From JAJZOM01 sp046703545 (GTDB lineage: Archaea; Thermoplasmatota; Thermoplasmata; Thermoplasmatales; Thermoplasmataceae), in the NCBI GenBank assembly GCA_046703545.1, contig JBJKSX010000059.1:9823-73822 (forward strand): a stretch of 64,000 bases of DNA. Direction: 5' to 3'. This document shows, in pieces, positions 56,263 through 64,000 of the stretch; position 1 is the first letter of the stretch, and the number at the start of each line of letters is the position of its first letter. The position numbers and the translations under genes were made by a program. The notes under the pieces were generated by a model. That model saw only the letters and a list, made by a program, of their open reading frames with translations. It did not search any database and was not told the DNA's origin.

Positions 56263-57042
56263 ATGCCTGACCAGATTTCTGGCATCTCCATTGTCATTAC
56301 TGTAAGAAACGAGGCAAGGAACCTAAAGGCACTTTTTGAGTCTCTTTCCGGGCAGCAGCAACCCTTTGAGGTGGTGCTTGTCGATTCTGAAAGCACGGAC
56401 AACACCGCTGGCATTGTTGAATCATTTCAGGGCCGGCTGCACATCAGGCACATAATCAGGAAGAGCACCAGGGGGCAGGGAAGAAACATCGGAGTGGAGA
56501 ACTCAAGTTATCCCAACGTGGTGTTCATCGACGGCGATGTCACGGTAAACCCGGATTTCCTCAACGAATACAGAATCAAGTTCAACGGTAAGTACAACCT
56601 GATCGCAGGGGAAGTGGTTCCTGAAGGTGTTGAGAAATTCAAGCTTGACAGGGTCAAGCTGAACTACCATGGTTTCGAAATAACCAGGCCCTCCGCCAAT
56701 CTCGGTTACAGCAGGGAGCTATTCCAGTCCCTCAATGGCTTTGATCCTGAATTCGTCACTGCAGAGGACATCGACCTGAACCTGAGGGCTGTCAGGTCAG
56801 GAGCCAACTTCACTGTTTGCGGGAAATGCATTGTTTACAACAAGACCAGGGATAACTACAGGCAGTTCGTGAGGCAGGCGTTCTGGAATGGCTATGGCAG
56901 ACGGCAGCTCAGGAAGAAGAATCACAGGATATGGGATGCCATAGAGAAGGAAGAGAAGATCAGTTCTGGGCCCCTAATCCCCAATGTTGTGAGGCTTGGC
57001 TTCGGGGCACTTGGATACCTTTATGCCCTACTAAAGACTTAA
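56263..57042 (+). CDS. family 2 glycosyltransferase
   Basis: 259 aa GT-A glycosyltransferase. Features: ISIVITVRNEARNLKALFESL, VVLVDSESTDNT (nucleotide Asp), RGQGRNIGVE, VFIDGDVTVNPDF (D-x-D metal site), and FDPEFVTAEDIDLNLRAVRSG with the ED acceptor motif. A C-terminal amphipathic or membrane-proximal segment (VVRLGFGALGYLYALL) may attach it to the membrane. Candidate for surface glycan synthesis; acceptor unknown. Confidence 0.88.
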   Translation: MPDQISGISIVITVRNEARNLKALFESLSGQQQPFEVVLVDSESTDNTAGIVESFQGRLHIRHIIRKSTRGQGRNIGVENSSYPNVVFIDGDVTVNPDFLNEYRIKFNGKYNLIAGEVVPEGVEKFKLDRVKLNYHGFEITRPSANLGYSRELFQSLNGFDPEFVTAEDIDLNLRAVRSGANFTVCGKCIVYNKTRDNYRQFVRQAFWNGYGRRQLRKKNHRIWDAIEKEEKISSGPLIPNVVRLGFGALGYLYALLKT

Positions 57043-57062
57043 AATTATAATTAAGACAAGCA

Positions 57063-58637
57063 ATGTCCAGAGGAATGCCGGACAACGAAAAAATCTTCCG
57101 AGGTATACGCAGAGAGGAAATCAGGGTATTTTTCAGGCTCTTTCCGGTATTCCGCAGATATCTGAAGGACCGTGAACGGGCCAAGAAGGATGAGGAGGGC
57201 CAATGGAGCTACGACCGCGAGCGAAACGGCGTAAAGGCCCTCAATGCATTCATATCCCTTGGACCCACTTTTATCAAACTGGGGCAGGTTTTGTCGGCCA
57301 GGCCCGACCTGCTTCCCAAGGAGTACCTTTCATCTTTCCAGAAGCTGCAGGATGAAGTCCCTGCAGCGCCATTCGAGAGTGTAAAGGCTGTTATTGAGAG
57401 AAATGTGGGAGACATCTCAGAGGTTTTCGACGAGTTTGACCGGACTGCCATTTCGGGCGCATCACTTGGCCAGGTGTACCTCGCGGAGTACAGGGGGAGG
57501 AAAGTCGCTGTAAAGGTGAACAGGCCAAATGTAGAATATGTCCTCAAGAGGGACCTCATGGTTATCAAGAGGCTCCTCAAGCTTGCCAGGGGGAGGATAG
57601 AGAATTTCCTCTACATCAGCGTTTCAAACGTCATCAATGATTTCAGCACCAGGATTTACGATGAGATAGACTACAGGCAGGAGGCCGAGAATTCCAGGCG
57701 CATCGCCAGAAACCTCAGCGGAAAGGATTCAGTTATTGTCCCCGAAATAGTTGATGAACTGAGCAGCAAGGAAGTCCTGGTACTGGAATACAGGAAAGGA
57801 ATCAAGATCACAGACATAGAGGAACTGAAGAAGACAGACGTTGACCTGAAGAGGCTGGCGTTCCGGGTTGACCTGCTTTTCATGAGGATGCTGCTCAGGG
57901 ATGACATATTTCATGCGGACCCTCATCCGGGGAACATATCCATAACGCCTGACGGGAAGATCATACTGTACGATTTCGGCATGGTTGGAACGCTTGACAG
58001 GAAAACCCGCTTCAACCTTCTTTCCCTATATGATGGCCTTGTGAACACAGACCCTGATGCAATCATGGACTCATTGATTGCCATGGGTGCACTGTCTCCT
58101 GCTGCCAACAGGGCCATAATGAGAAGGAGCATGGAGATGGCTATCGCAAGCTTCCAGGGCAGGAACCCTGAAGAGGCTGAAATAACGGAGCTGTTCGAGA
58201 TTGCAAACAACGTGATCTTTGAATTCCCATTCAGGCTTCCCAGGACACTGGTCCTCTACATGAGGATGAGTTCCCTTCTTGAGGGGGTCTGCAGGCAGCT
58301 TGACCCCGAATTCAAGTTCGTCAAGGTCCTCAGGCAGCTGCTCTACAGCGAGGGAATGCTCGATGAACTCTACAGGCAGCAGTTGAGCGAATTTGCCAGG
58401 AAGGCAGTTGTATCAATCGAGAAAGGGCTGGATGTCCTCCCATTGCTCAAAAAGAAGCTTGAGGATGATGTGAACAGGATGCCTGAGAAGAAGAGCCTGA
58501 AGGTGCCCGCATCAATCTTCCTAGGTTCCGTGATGCTGGCTTCGGTGCTGATGATGAACACCATGCCATTTGTTTCAAAAATAATTTTGCTGGCGGATCT
58601 TGTGGGATTCGCCTACTTGCTGCTGAAAAAGAGCTGA
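57063..58637 (+). CDS. UbiB/AarF (ABC1) family atypical protein kinase
   Basis: 524 aa. ABC1 kinase-like fold: GPTFIKLGQVLSARPDLLPKEY (family KxGQ motif), ISGASLGQVYLAEYRGRKVAVKVNRPN (Ala-rich loop in place of the P-loop glycines and the ATP Lys), DYRQEAENSRRI, VLVLEYRKGIKI, FHADPHPGNISI (catalytic HxDPHPGN) and YDFGMVG. Two C-terminal membrane spans end the protein. Relatives support quinone biosynthesis or lipid homeostasis as ATPases. Follows the glycosyltransferase by 20 nt. Confidence 0.93.
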   Translation: MSRGMPDNEKIFRGIRREEIRVFFRLFPVFRRYLKDRERAKKDEEGQWSYDRERNGVKALNAFISLGPTFIKLGQVLSARPDLLPKEYLSSFQKLQDEVPAAPFESVKAVIERNVGDISEVFDEFDRTAISGASLGQVYLAEYRGRKVAVKVNRPNVEYVLKRDLMVIKRLLKLARGRIENFLYISVSNVINDFSTRIYDEIDYRQEAENSRRIARNLSGKDSVIVPEIVDELSSKEVLVLEYRKGIKITDIEELKKTDVDLKRLAFRVDLLFMRMLLRDDIFHADPHPGNISITPDGKIILYDFGMVGTLDRKTRFNLLSLYDGLVNTDPDAIMDSLIAMGALSPAANRAIMRRSMEMAIASFQGRNPEEAEITELFEIANNVIFEFPFRLPRTLVLYMRMSSLLEGVCRQLDPEFKFVKVLRQLLYSEGMLDELYRQQLSEFARKAVVSIEKGLDVLPLLKKKLEDDVNRMPEKKSLKVPASIFLGSVMLASVLMMNTMPFVSKIILLADLVGFAYLLLKKS

Positions 58638-58638
58638 A

Positions 58639-59019
58639 TCACTCAACTTCTATTGTCTTGACGCCTTTTGCCGGGAACCTTATTGTAAGAACGCCGTTTG
58701 TGAGCTTTGCCTTGAAGTCCACGTCCTGGTCCACCGCTAGGGGAAGCGACACTCTCTTGGTGAACTTGTCAGGCCTCTGGTCCATGTATACAACACCGTG
58801 GGTCTCGATCTTCCTCTCCGCGGATATTGTCAATGCATTCTTCTCAAGCCTCACTGTGACGTCCTTCTTGTTGAATCCGGGGAGATCGGCTTCCACGACT
58901 ATGTCCCCTGCCTCCTCGTACATTGTGATCGGGGGATACAGGAATGTCATGATTTCCTTTGCACTGTCTCCAAGATTCTTGGCAACCTCTCCTGTAAAAT
59001 ACTTAAGTGGATTGTACAT
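58639..59019 (-). CDS. small heat shock protein Hsp20
   Basis: 126 aa alpha-crystallin-type chaperone. The core has EAGDIVVEADLPGFNKKDVTVRLEKNALTISAERK and ends TNGVLTIRFPAKGVKTIEVE, including the GVLxIRxPK-like strand; the C-terminal I-x-I motif is degenerate (VKTIEVE). Start at ATG 59019; a TTTAAATAATC box is about 25-35 nt upstream, and the TTG three codons earlier is less likely. Confidence 0.93.
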   Translation of the reverse strand: MYNPLKYFTGEVAKNLGDSAKEIMTFLYPPITMYEEAGDIVVEADLPGFNKKDVTVRLEKNALTISAERKIETHGVVYMDQRPDKFTKRVSLPLAVDQDVDFKAKLTNGVLTIRFPAKGVKTIEVE

Positions 59020-59080
59020 GATTATCAAGTAAAAATGAATCTTGATTATTTAAAATTTGACTATCTGGTCAAGCAAAAAA

Positions 59081-60028
59081 CTAGGCAATCCTGTTTATGA
59101 GGTTTTCAGCAGCGGAATATGGGTCCACTTTGTTATCGAACAGGGCCTGGAGCTTCTCCCTGTCATTCAGGAACTGTTCGATCTCCTTCTGGAACCTGAT
59201 CCTCAACTCATCGTTGATGGTGAGTTCCAGTTCGGTCTTGAACTTCCTGAGGAGGATGTTGTTGTGCTCCCTCACGTACTGCCCGTGCCGGTCGATCTCA
59301 TATATGAATTCCATATAGCCCTCTCTCGTCAGTGAATTCAACCCCACAACTGGCGGATTCCATTCCTTATCGGCGGACATTGCAAGGGTTTCCTGGAGAT
59401 CCTTCATGGCAATGAATGCGCCGGTGAGGTCCATCTTGTTCACCACAAATATCTGGCCTATCTCCATTATTCCGGCTTTTATTGCCTGTATTTCGTCTCC
59501 AAGGCCAGGTCCCAACACCATTATGACCGTGTCTGCGAGGTTTGCCACATCGAGGTCGGCCTGGCCCGCGCCCACTGTTTCCACTATTATAAGGTCTGAA
59601 CCGGAGGCGTCTAGGATCTTCACCGTATCCCATACCGACCTGGAAAGCCCGCCTTTCAGGCCCCTGTTGGCAAGGCTGCGCATGAATACCCCATACCTTG
59701 TGAGGCTCTCCTGCATCCTTATCCTGTTACCCAGGAGCGAACCGCCTGTGTAAGGGCTGGATGCGTCAATGGCCACCACCGAGACCTTTCTTCCCTTCTC
59801 GCTCAGCATGGCTGACAGGTTTCCAATGAGGGTGCTCTTCCCAATGCCGGGAGGGCCCGTGATCCCAACAATGTGGGCCTTGCCCGTGTGGGAGTAGATG
59901 TCCTTCACAATTCGCTTTGCATTGTCGGATAACTGCTCGTTCTCAACTATGGAAATTGCCCTGGATACGGAACGCCTGTCCCCTTTTATGATTCCATCTA
60001 TGATGTCCTGAAGCTTCAGAAATATCAC
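59081..60028 (-). CDS. meaB: methylmalonyl-CoA mutase-associated GTPase (MeaB/ArgK)
   Basis: 315 aa G3E-type GTPase that protects and reloads the B12 cofactor of methylmalonyl-CoA mutase. P-loop GITGPPGIGKSTLIGNLS, IDASSPYTGGSLLGNRIRMQ (family signature), FMRSLANRGLKGGLSRS, VETVGAGQ and VVNKMDLTG. GTG start at 60028 overlaps the stop of the mutase small subunit (GTGA), so it is translationally coupled. Third gene of the operon. Confidence 0.95.
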   Translation of the reverse strand: MIFLKLQDIIDGIIKGDRRSVSRAISIVENEQLSDNAKRIVKDIYSHTGKAHIVGITGPPGIGKSTLIGNLSAMLSEKGRKVSVVAIDASSPYTGGSLLGNRIRMQESLTRYGVFMRSLANRGLKGGLSRSVWDTVKILDASGSDLIIVETVGAGQADLDVANLADTVIMVLGPGLGDEIQAIKAGIMEIGQIFVVNKMDLTGAFIAMKDLQETLAMSADKEWNPPVVGLNSLTREGYMEFIYEIDRHGQYVREHNNILLRKFKTELELTINDELRIRFQKEIEQFLNDREKLQALFDNKVDPYSAAENLINRIA

Positions 60029-60480
60029 TCTGCTTCCGTGGACTTGAGCTTCCTGATTTCCCTCGCCCTTTCAGTTACGTGTTCAATGATGGTTGCAATC
60101 GGGGTGCCGGGGCCATAGTTTCCGGAAATTCCCATCTTCTCGAGCTCTGGCTTGTCATTGTCCGGAATTGTGCCTCCACCCACCACTGCAATGTCATTTA
60201 TGCCCTTCTCCCTCATGAGGTCTGCGACCTTCTTGAAAACGGTCATGTGGGCACCGTTGAGAAGTGACAGGGCAATGACGTCCACATCCTCGTTGACAGC
60301 TGTATCCACGACCTCCTCCGGCGTCGGAAGAAGGCCCACGTATATCACTTCCATCCCAGCATCACGGAATGCCTTTGCAAGCACCAGAATGCCGCGGTCG
60401 TGCCCGTCTATGCCAGGTTTTGCTAACAGTATCTTGATGGGCTTGCCATCAGACAATGACTGGTTCTTTCCAGGTTCCAA
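60025..60480 (-). CDS. methylmalonyl-CoA mutase, B12-binding small subunit
   Basis: 151 aa cobalamin-binding domain. The His that replaces the lower axial ligand of B12 is in KPGIDGHDRG; then VIYVGLLPTPEEVVDTA, VIALSLLNGAHMT and VVGGGTIPDND follow. TTG start at 60480 is supported by GGAGG seven nt upstream, though it overlaps the large subunit gene by 32 nt. Together they form the two-subunit archaeal enzyme. Confidence 0.94.
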   Translation of the reverse strand: MEPGKNQSLSDGKPIKILLAKPGIDGHDRGILVLAKAFRDAGMEVIYVGLLPTPEEVVDTAVNEDVDVIALSLLNGAHMTVFKKVADLMREKGINDIAVVGGGTIPDNDKPELEKMGISGNYGPGTPIATIIEHVTERAREIRKLKSTEAE

Positions 60481-62170
60481 ATACCTTCCTCCCCACGTTT
60501 GAAATTTCCTCTATTGTAGCGTATGCCTCAACAGCCCTAAGGATATACGGCATGGTGTTCACATTTTCCTTCAGCATTGCTTCTTCCAGTTCCTTCAGGG
60601 TCTCCCTGACTTTTTCCTCGTCCCTGGTGCTCTTTACCTTTTGCAGCCTGTCAAGCTGAAGCTTCTGCGCCTTCTTGCTGATCTTGAGTATGTTGATCGG
60701 CTGCTCGCTTTCCTCCTCGTACTTGTTGACGCCAACCATCACTTCCTTGCCCTGCTCAAGCCTGACCTGCCTTCTGTAGGAAGTGGCTGCTATCTCCTTC
60801 TGGAGGTATCCTGCCTTGACGGCATCAAGGATTCCGCCCATCTTTTCGATCTGGTCGAAGTACTTGAAGGCCTCCTCTTCCATCCTGTTTGTGAGCCATT
60901 CCACGTAATATGACCCGCCAAGGGGGTCTGCTGTGCTTGCAATTCCGGTTTCATCCGCAATGATCTGCTGCGTCCTCAGGGCAATCTTCACGGCTTCCTC
61001 TGAAGGAAGTGCCCATGCCTCGTCGTATGAGTTTGTGTGAAGGCTCTGTGTGCCTCCGAGAACAGCCGCCATGGCCTCAATTGTGGTCCTTATGACATTG
61101 TTCAGGGGCTGCTGCCAGGTCAGGCTGTATCCCGATGTCTGGGTATGGAACCTCAGGAGCTGGGTCCTCTCCTTCTTTGCACCGAATTTTTCCTTCATCA
61201 CTGTGGCCCAGATCCTTCTGGCCGCCCTGAGTTTGGCGATTTCCTCAAAGAAATCAATGGATGAATTGAAGAAGAATGAAAGCCTTGGCGCAAACTCATC
61301 CACATCAAGGCCTGCCTTGATTCCCATGTCCACGTAGTAGAAGCCGTCCGCAAGGGTGAATGCAAGTTCCTGGACAGCGCTTGAACCGGCTTCCCTTATG
61401 TGGTAACCTGAAATGCTGATGTAATTCCATTTGGGTGTGTTTTCTGTGCAGTAGACCATCATGTCCCTGATGAGCCTCAGGTGTGCCTCAGGTGGATATA
61501 TCCACTCCTTCTGGGCGATATATTCCTTGAGGATATCCGCCTGCACCGTGCCGGAAAGCTCTTCCAGGGGAACTCCCTGCTTCTTTCCAACAGCTATATA
61601 CATGGCCGTAAGTATTGCTGCAGGCGCATTTATGGTCATTGATGTGCTCACTTTGCTCAGGTCTATTCCGTCAAAAATGACTTCCATGTCCTTCAGGGAC
61701 GAGACGTTGACCCCACATTTCCCGATTTCCCCGTCCGCCCTGGGGTTGTCGGCGTCAAATGCGTAGAGAGTCGGCATGTCAAACGCGATGCTCAACCCCG
61801 ATTCGCCGTGCCTGATGAGGTACTTGAGCCTCTTGTTTGTGTCTTCGGGAGTTCCGAACCCTGAGAACATCCTCATTGTCCATTTGCGGCCCCTGTACAT
61901 GTTGGGGTATATTCCCCTGGTGAACGGGAACTTCCCCGGGAGCCCCAGAAGTTTCTTTTCTGTGTTCTTCGGGATGTCTCCTGAATCGTAGACTTCCTTG
62001 ATTGGTATGTTGGATGAGTTGGTGTATTCCTGGTCCCTGTACCCTGTCCTGTCATTCCACGGTTTAAGTGTCTCCTGCGACCACGAGTCGTATGACGGGT
62101 TTGGGGCACTGTTCTGGTCCTTCAATTCTTCCAGCTTTCTGGACCAGTATGATTTGGACTCTTCTGTCAT
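60449..62170 (-). CDS. methylmalonyl-CoA mutase, large subunit
   Basis: 573 aa catalytic TIM-barrel subunit, interconverting methylmalonyl-CoA and succinyl-CoA. Features: FPFTRGIYPNMYRGRKWTMRMFSGFGTPEDTN, GLSIAFDMPTLYAFDADN, DGIDLSKVSTSMTINAPAAI, YISISGYHIREAGSSA and TQSLHTNSYDEAWALPSE, EWLTNRMEEEA. The C-terminal B12 domain is on the separate small subunit, as in other archaea. ATG 62170 is centred 27 nt below TTTTAATTT, so leaderless; the longer frame upstream is rejected. Confidence 0.96.
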   Translation of the reverse strand: MTEESKSYWSRKLEELKDQNSAPNPSYDSWSQETLKPWNDRTGYRDQEYTNSSNIPIKEVYDSGDIPKNTEKKLLGLPGKFPFTRGIYPNMYRGRKWTMRMFSGFGTPEDTNKRLKYLIRHGESGLSIAFDMPTLYAFDADNPRADGEIGKCGVNVSSLKDMEVIFDGIDLSKVSTSMTINAPAAILTAMYIAVGKKQGVPLEELSGTVQADILKEYIAQKEWIYPPEAHLRLIRDMMVYCTENTPKWNYISISGYHIREAGSSAVQELAFTLADGFYYVDMGIKAGLDVDEFAPRLSFFFNSSIDFFEEIAKLRAARRIWATVMKEKFGAKKERTQLLRFHTQTSGYSLTWQQPLNNVIRTTIEAMAAVLGGTQSLHTNSYDEAWALPSEEAVKIALRTQQIIADETGIASTADPLGGSYYVEWLTNRMEEEAFKYFDQIEKMGGILDAVKAGYLQKEIAATSYRRQVRLEQGKEVMVGVNKYEEESEQPINILKISKKAQKLQLDRLQKVKSTRDEEKVRETLKELEEAMLKENVNTMPYILRAVEAYATIEEISNVGRKVFGTWKEPVIV

Positions 62171-62209
62171 GATTTCAATAAGCCAACCTGAAATTAAAAT
62201 TTTTTTCAT

Positions 62210-62294
62210 GATACGGCGTGTTACAGGGAGTCAGGCGCCGCAGTGCAAACGCCGAGTCAATAAGCCGGGGTGGCTCCCCCAGAGGGCCGGAGAC
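62210..62294 (-). other. GC-rich, self-complementary intergenic stretch
   Basis: 85 nt between thioredoxin stop and the mutase promoter, much richer in G/C than surrounding gaps. Several nested complementary runs: CGGCG with CGCCG, GGCG with CGCC, GGGG-TGGCT-CCCC and CCGG ends. It could be a structured 3' end of the thioredoxin transcript or a small RNA; I could not fold it into a known class. Half of it superficially resembles a tRNA-Leu but no cloverleaf forms. Confidence 0.35.
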
Positions 62295-62621
62295 TCAAAG
62301 ATCGATTCCGGGCAAAGCTTCCCGCACCTGTTCAAGAATTTTTCCGGATTTCTGGAATCCCTTCATCCTGAGAATCTCCTTGCCATTGTGGAAAAGCACC
62401 AGCAGCGGGAGGGCCCTTACGGGTATGACATCCGAGAGGCCTTCGGCTGAATCATAGTCAACCTTCACTACCTTGAGATCGGGTAAGGCCCCCTCAAGCG
62501 CTTCGATTTCACTATCCAGAAGTCTGCAGGGATGGCACCATGCTGCGTACACGTCAACAAGAAACAGTGCGCCTGATCCGATAAGCGAAATCAGCTCTTC
62601 CATGTCGACAGGCACTGGCAT
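62295..62621 (-). CDS. thioredoxin
   Basis: 108 aa thioredoxin fold with active site WCHPC (rather than WCGPC), preceded by FLVDVYAAW, and the cis-Pro motif VRALPLLVLFHNGKEILRMKGFQ. The His at the second dipeptide position is found in some archaeal and DsbA-like oxidants (CPHC is different), and tends to raise the redox potential; the effect here is inference. Follows the ferritin-like gene by 19 nt, likely co-transcribed. Confidence 0.9.
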   Translation of the reverse strand: MPVPVDMEELISLIGSGALFLVDVYAAWCHPCRLLDSEIEALEGALPDLKVVKVDYDSAEGLSDVIPVRALPLLVLFHNGKEILRMKGFQKSGKILEQVREALPGIDL

Positions 62622-62640
62622 AAATCCATGAAACAGAAGA

Positions 62641-63153
62641 TTACCAATAAACTTTGTTTATCATTTCATCGTACATGTCCGCAAGCCTGTTCTTGTTCTC
62701 CATCTCGTGCTCGGCCAGTGTAAGCAGGAATTTTCCAATGCCGGTCGTCCTGTATTCCTCGGACATCAGCAGAAATATCTTGTGGAGGTCATTGGACATC
62801 TTCATAGCAGATAGAAGAACGCTCTGCAAATCGTTGGGGTCCGGTTCATCAAGTTCCTCCGTGATTATGTGATCCAGTATCTCATAATTCTCAGTGGGCT
62901 TGTCAAACTGGGTGCCCTGAATTGTACCCTTCTCCATTGCCTCCCTTATCAGAACCGTGTCCTCAACTTCCTTCTGCCTCAGTTCCTCCAGAAGCCGCTT
63001 CACATGGTCAAGCAGGGATTCCTGGGATAGTTCATCATAGCGCTGGCTAATCCTTTCCTTCAATCTTATGGTCCTTCTGAGAAGCTGATTTCTCACCTCC
63101 TCGAATGACTTGCCCGAAATGGTACTTATATTTCTCTGTGCGTCGCCAGCCAT
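62641..63153 (-). CDS. all-helical, possibly rubrerythrin/ferritin-like protein
   Basis: 170 aa predicted to be almost wholly alpha-helical. Charged helices contain Glu and His in positions that could bind metals (VEDTVLIREAMEKG, LHKIFLLMSEEYRTTG, LTLAEHEMENKNRLADMYDEM); the ExxH-like EHEMENK near the C-terminus is like the last rubrerythrin helix, but a full set of E-x-x-H pairs is not seen. Start at ATG 63153 is 30 nt below TATATAA; the ATG at 63168 is too near. Together with thioredoxin it may serve oxidative-stress defence. Confidence 0.6.
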   Translation of the reverse strand: MAGDAQRNISTISGKSFEEVRNQLLRRTIRLKERISQRYDELSQESLLDHVKRLLEELRQKEVEDTVLIREAMEKGTIQGTQFDKPTENYEILDHIITEELDEPDPNDLQSVLLSAMKMSNDLHKIFLLMSEEYRTTGIGKFLLTLAEHEMENKNRLADMYDEMINKVYW

Positions 63154-63179
63154 GATAATAGTAAACATACCTTTGGTTC

Positions 63180-63186
63180 TATATAA
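63180..63186 (-). promoter_or_regulatory. TATA box of the ferritin-like/thioredoxin unit
   Basis: TATATAA (TTATATA toward the gene) centred 30 nt upstream of ATG 63153; decides against the start at 63168. Confidence 0.5.
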
Positions 63187-63349
63187 CCATTTCGCTTACA
63201 ACAGCAGAATCAATTTTATACATTGTGTGGTTGCAGCCCTGGATTTCTGGCAGGTAAAGAGCTTTGGGAAGCGCCGCAGCATTCTTCTGCCATATTTCCA
63301 AGAGCGACCCTGCAAATAATGAAATATGGAAGGCAAATATAGTCCCGTT

Positions 63350-63991
63350 ATGAAAGTATCCCCGTCAGTTATATCTTCCAATCTGGAGGACCTTGGGCCC
63401 CAGATCAGGGAATGCGACAACGCAGGAGCTGATTCATACCATCTGGACGTCATGGATGGGCATTTTGTTCCAAACCTCACAATGGGGCCGGACCTGGTAA
63501 AGGCAATAAGAAGGGTCACCTCGAAGCCACTTGAGGCCCACCTCATGATTGAAAGGCCTGACAAGTACTACAGCAGGTTCATCCAGGCTGGATCTGATGT
63601 GCTTCTTGTGCACCAGGAATGCCTCGTGGACTTCAAGAAACTTATTTCAGGCATAAAGGCAGAAGGTGCCGAATTTGGAATTGTGGTCAACCCCGAAACT
63701 CCTCTTGAAACAGTTCACAAATACCTGGAAGAGTCAAGCATCCTGCTGATCATGTTCGTCCATCCGGGCTTCTCTGGGCAAAAATTCATCGAGTCTGTGC
63801 TCCCAAAGATTTCAGAGGCAAGAGACTACATCTCTGAACATGGATTCAAGACCCAGATTGAAGTGGATGGGGGAGTGACCGATGTCACCGGCAGGAGAGT
63901 TGTTGATGCAGGTGCAGACATCCTTGTTTCAGGCTCCTACATTTTCTCCGGCAATATCCCTGAGCGAATCTCCATTCTGAAGAATTTATGA
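63350..63991 (+). CDS. rpe: ribulose-phosphate 3-epimerase
   Basis: 213 aa TIM barrel interconverting ribulose-5-phosphate and xylulose-5-phosphate. Signatures: VSPSVISSNLEDLGPQIRE, YHLDVMDGHFVPNLTMGPDLVKAIR (His and Asp metal ligands), LEAHLMIERPDKY, MFVHPGFSGQKFIESVLPKI and IEVDGGVTDVTGRRVVDAGADILVSGSYIF. Start at ATG 63350 begins at the first beta strand and lies 27 nt below GAAATATGG; the upstream ATG 63326 is inside that box. Complete; ends 9 nt before the window edge. Confidence 0.94.
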   Translation: MKVSPSVISSNLEDLGPQIRECDNAGADSYHLDVMDGHFVPNLTMGPDLVKAIRRVTSKPLEAHLMIERPDKYYSRFIQAGSDVLLVHQECLVDFKKLISGIKAEGAEFGIVVNPETPLETVHKYLEESSILLIMFVHPGFSGQKFIESVLPKISEARDYISEHGFKTQIEVDGGVTDVTGRRVVDAGADILVSGSYIFSGNIPERISILKNL

Positions 63992-64000
63992 GGTTGTGAG

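Noticed and set aside
62255..62300. tRNA-Leu-like start (GCCGGGGTGGC...GACTCAAAGATC)
   Set aside because: No matching acceptor 3' strand or T-arm follows; the downstream part is the thioredoxin coding end.
63210..63349. Possible small RNA from a TTTTATAC box upstream of rpe
   Set aside because: The box could equally give an rpe leader, the region has no clear structure, and a nearer TATA box fits the rpe start.
1..64000. CRISPR arrays, insertion sequences, prophage or integrase genes
   Set aside because: No regularly spaced repeats, transposase-like motifs or terminal inverted repeats with target duplications were seen; the tandem pair at 27953-27978 has only two copies.

Overview
The window is a gene-dense stretch of an archaeal chromosome, most likely from the Thermoplasmatales (Thermoplasma/Ferroplasma/Cuniculiplasma relatives). 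That placement is an inference from content: 20S proteasome alpha subunit, exosome (Rrp4/41/42), SBDS, RpoF and RpoP, TFS, GINS, prefoldin, archaeal RNase P RNA, geranylgeranyl reductase, and many genes whose start codon lies 23-30 nt below a TATA box with no Shine-Dalgarno site (leaderless transcription). A membrane cupredoxin-Rieske-cytochrome b cluster and a futalosine-pathway gene suggest a menaquinone-using respiratory organism. I saw no CRISPR array, insertion sequence, prophage or plasmid functions; this is core chromosome with a few accessory genes.

Layout. 1-10 kb: a truncated membrane gene, an FtsY-prefoldin-PGK operon, a nucleotidyltransferase facing a UDP-sulfoquinovose synthase, two membrane proteins, an orphan ABC ATPase, and a beta-CASP nuclease with MTA phosphorylase. 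10-22 kb: a stand-alone asparagine-synthetase-type PP-loop protein and a PIN-ATPase-KH protein diverging from one palindromic TATA box, leucyl aminopeptidase, a tRNA thiolase, tRNA-Ile, membrane proteins, an MFS carrier, a bacterial-type pantothenate kinase, and an ABC-2 exporter. 22-27 kb: the cupredoxin-Rieske-cytochrome b cluster plus an unidentified polytopic protein. 27-34 kb: two tRNA-Ser genes, an Lrp regulator, TFS, SRP54 and two geranylgeranyl-reductase-family genes. 34-43 kb: carAB-nth, SfsA, a tiny Cys-rich protein, a KBL-like enzyme, MqnD, carbamate kinase and a phosphoribosyltransferase. 44-52 kb: one long minus-strand information-processing superoperon (psmA, SBDS, rrp4-41-42, L37Ae, rpoP, pus10, L21e, rpoF, DUF655, ksgA). 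52-64 kb: an MFS exporter with a divergent regulator, TatD-like hydrolase, GINS, RNase P RNA, glycosyltransferase, UbiB-like kinase, Hsp20, the methylmalonyl-CoA mutase operon, thioredoxin, a helical ferritin-like protein, and ribulose-phosphate 3-epimerase.

How the genes work together. Protein export (FtsY, SRP54), RNA processing and decay (exosome, RNase P RNA, beta-CASP nuclease), tRNA and rRNA modification (Pus10, TtuA-like, KsgA), membrane lipid saturation, propionyl/methylmalonyl-CoA metabolism and carbamoyl-phosphate synthesis are represented. The most striking non-gene signal is that many stop codons, including shared stops of convergent genes, sit inside short perfect inverted repeats, some followed by a U-run. 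I did not find a clearly new multi-gene system; the best candidates for novelty are the unidentified fourth gene of the respiratory cluster, the stop-codon hairpins, the shared palindromic promoter and the tiny Cys-rich gene.
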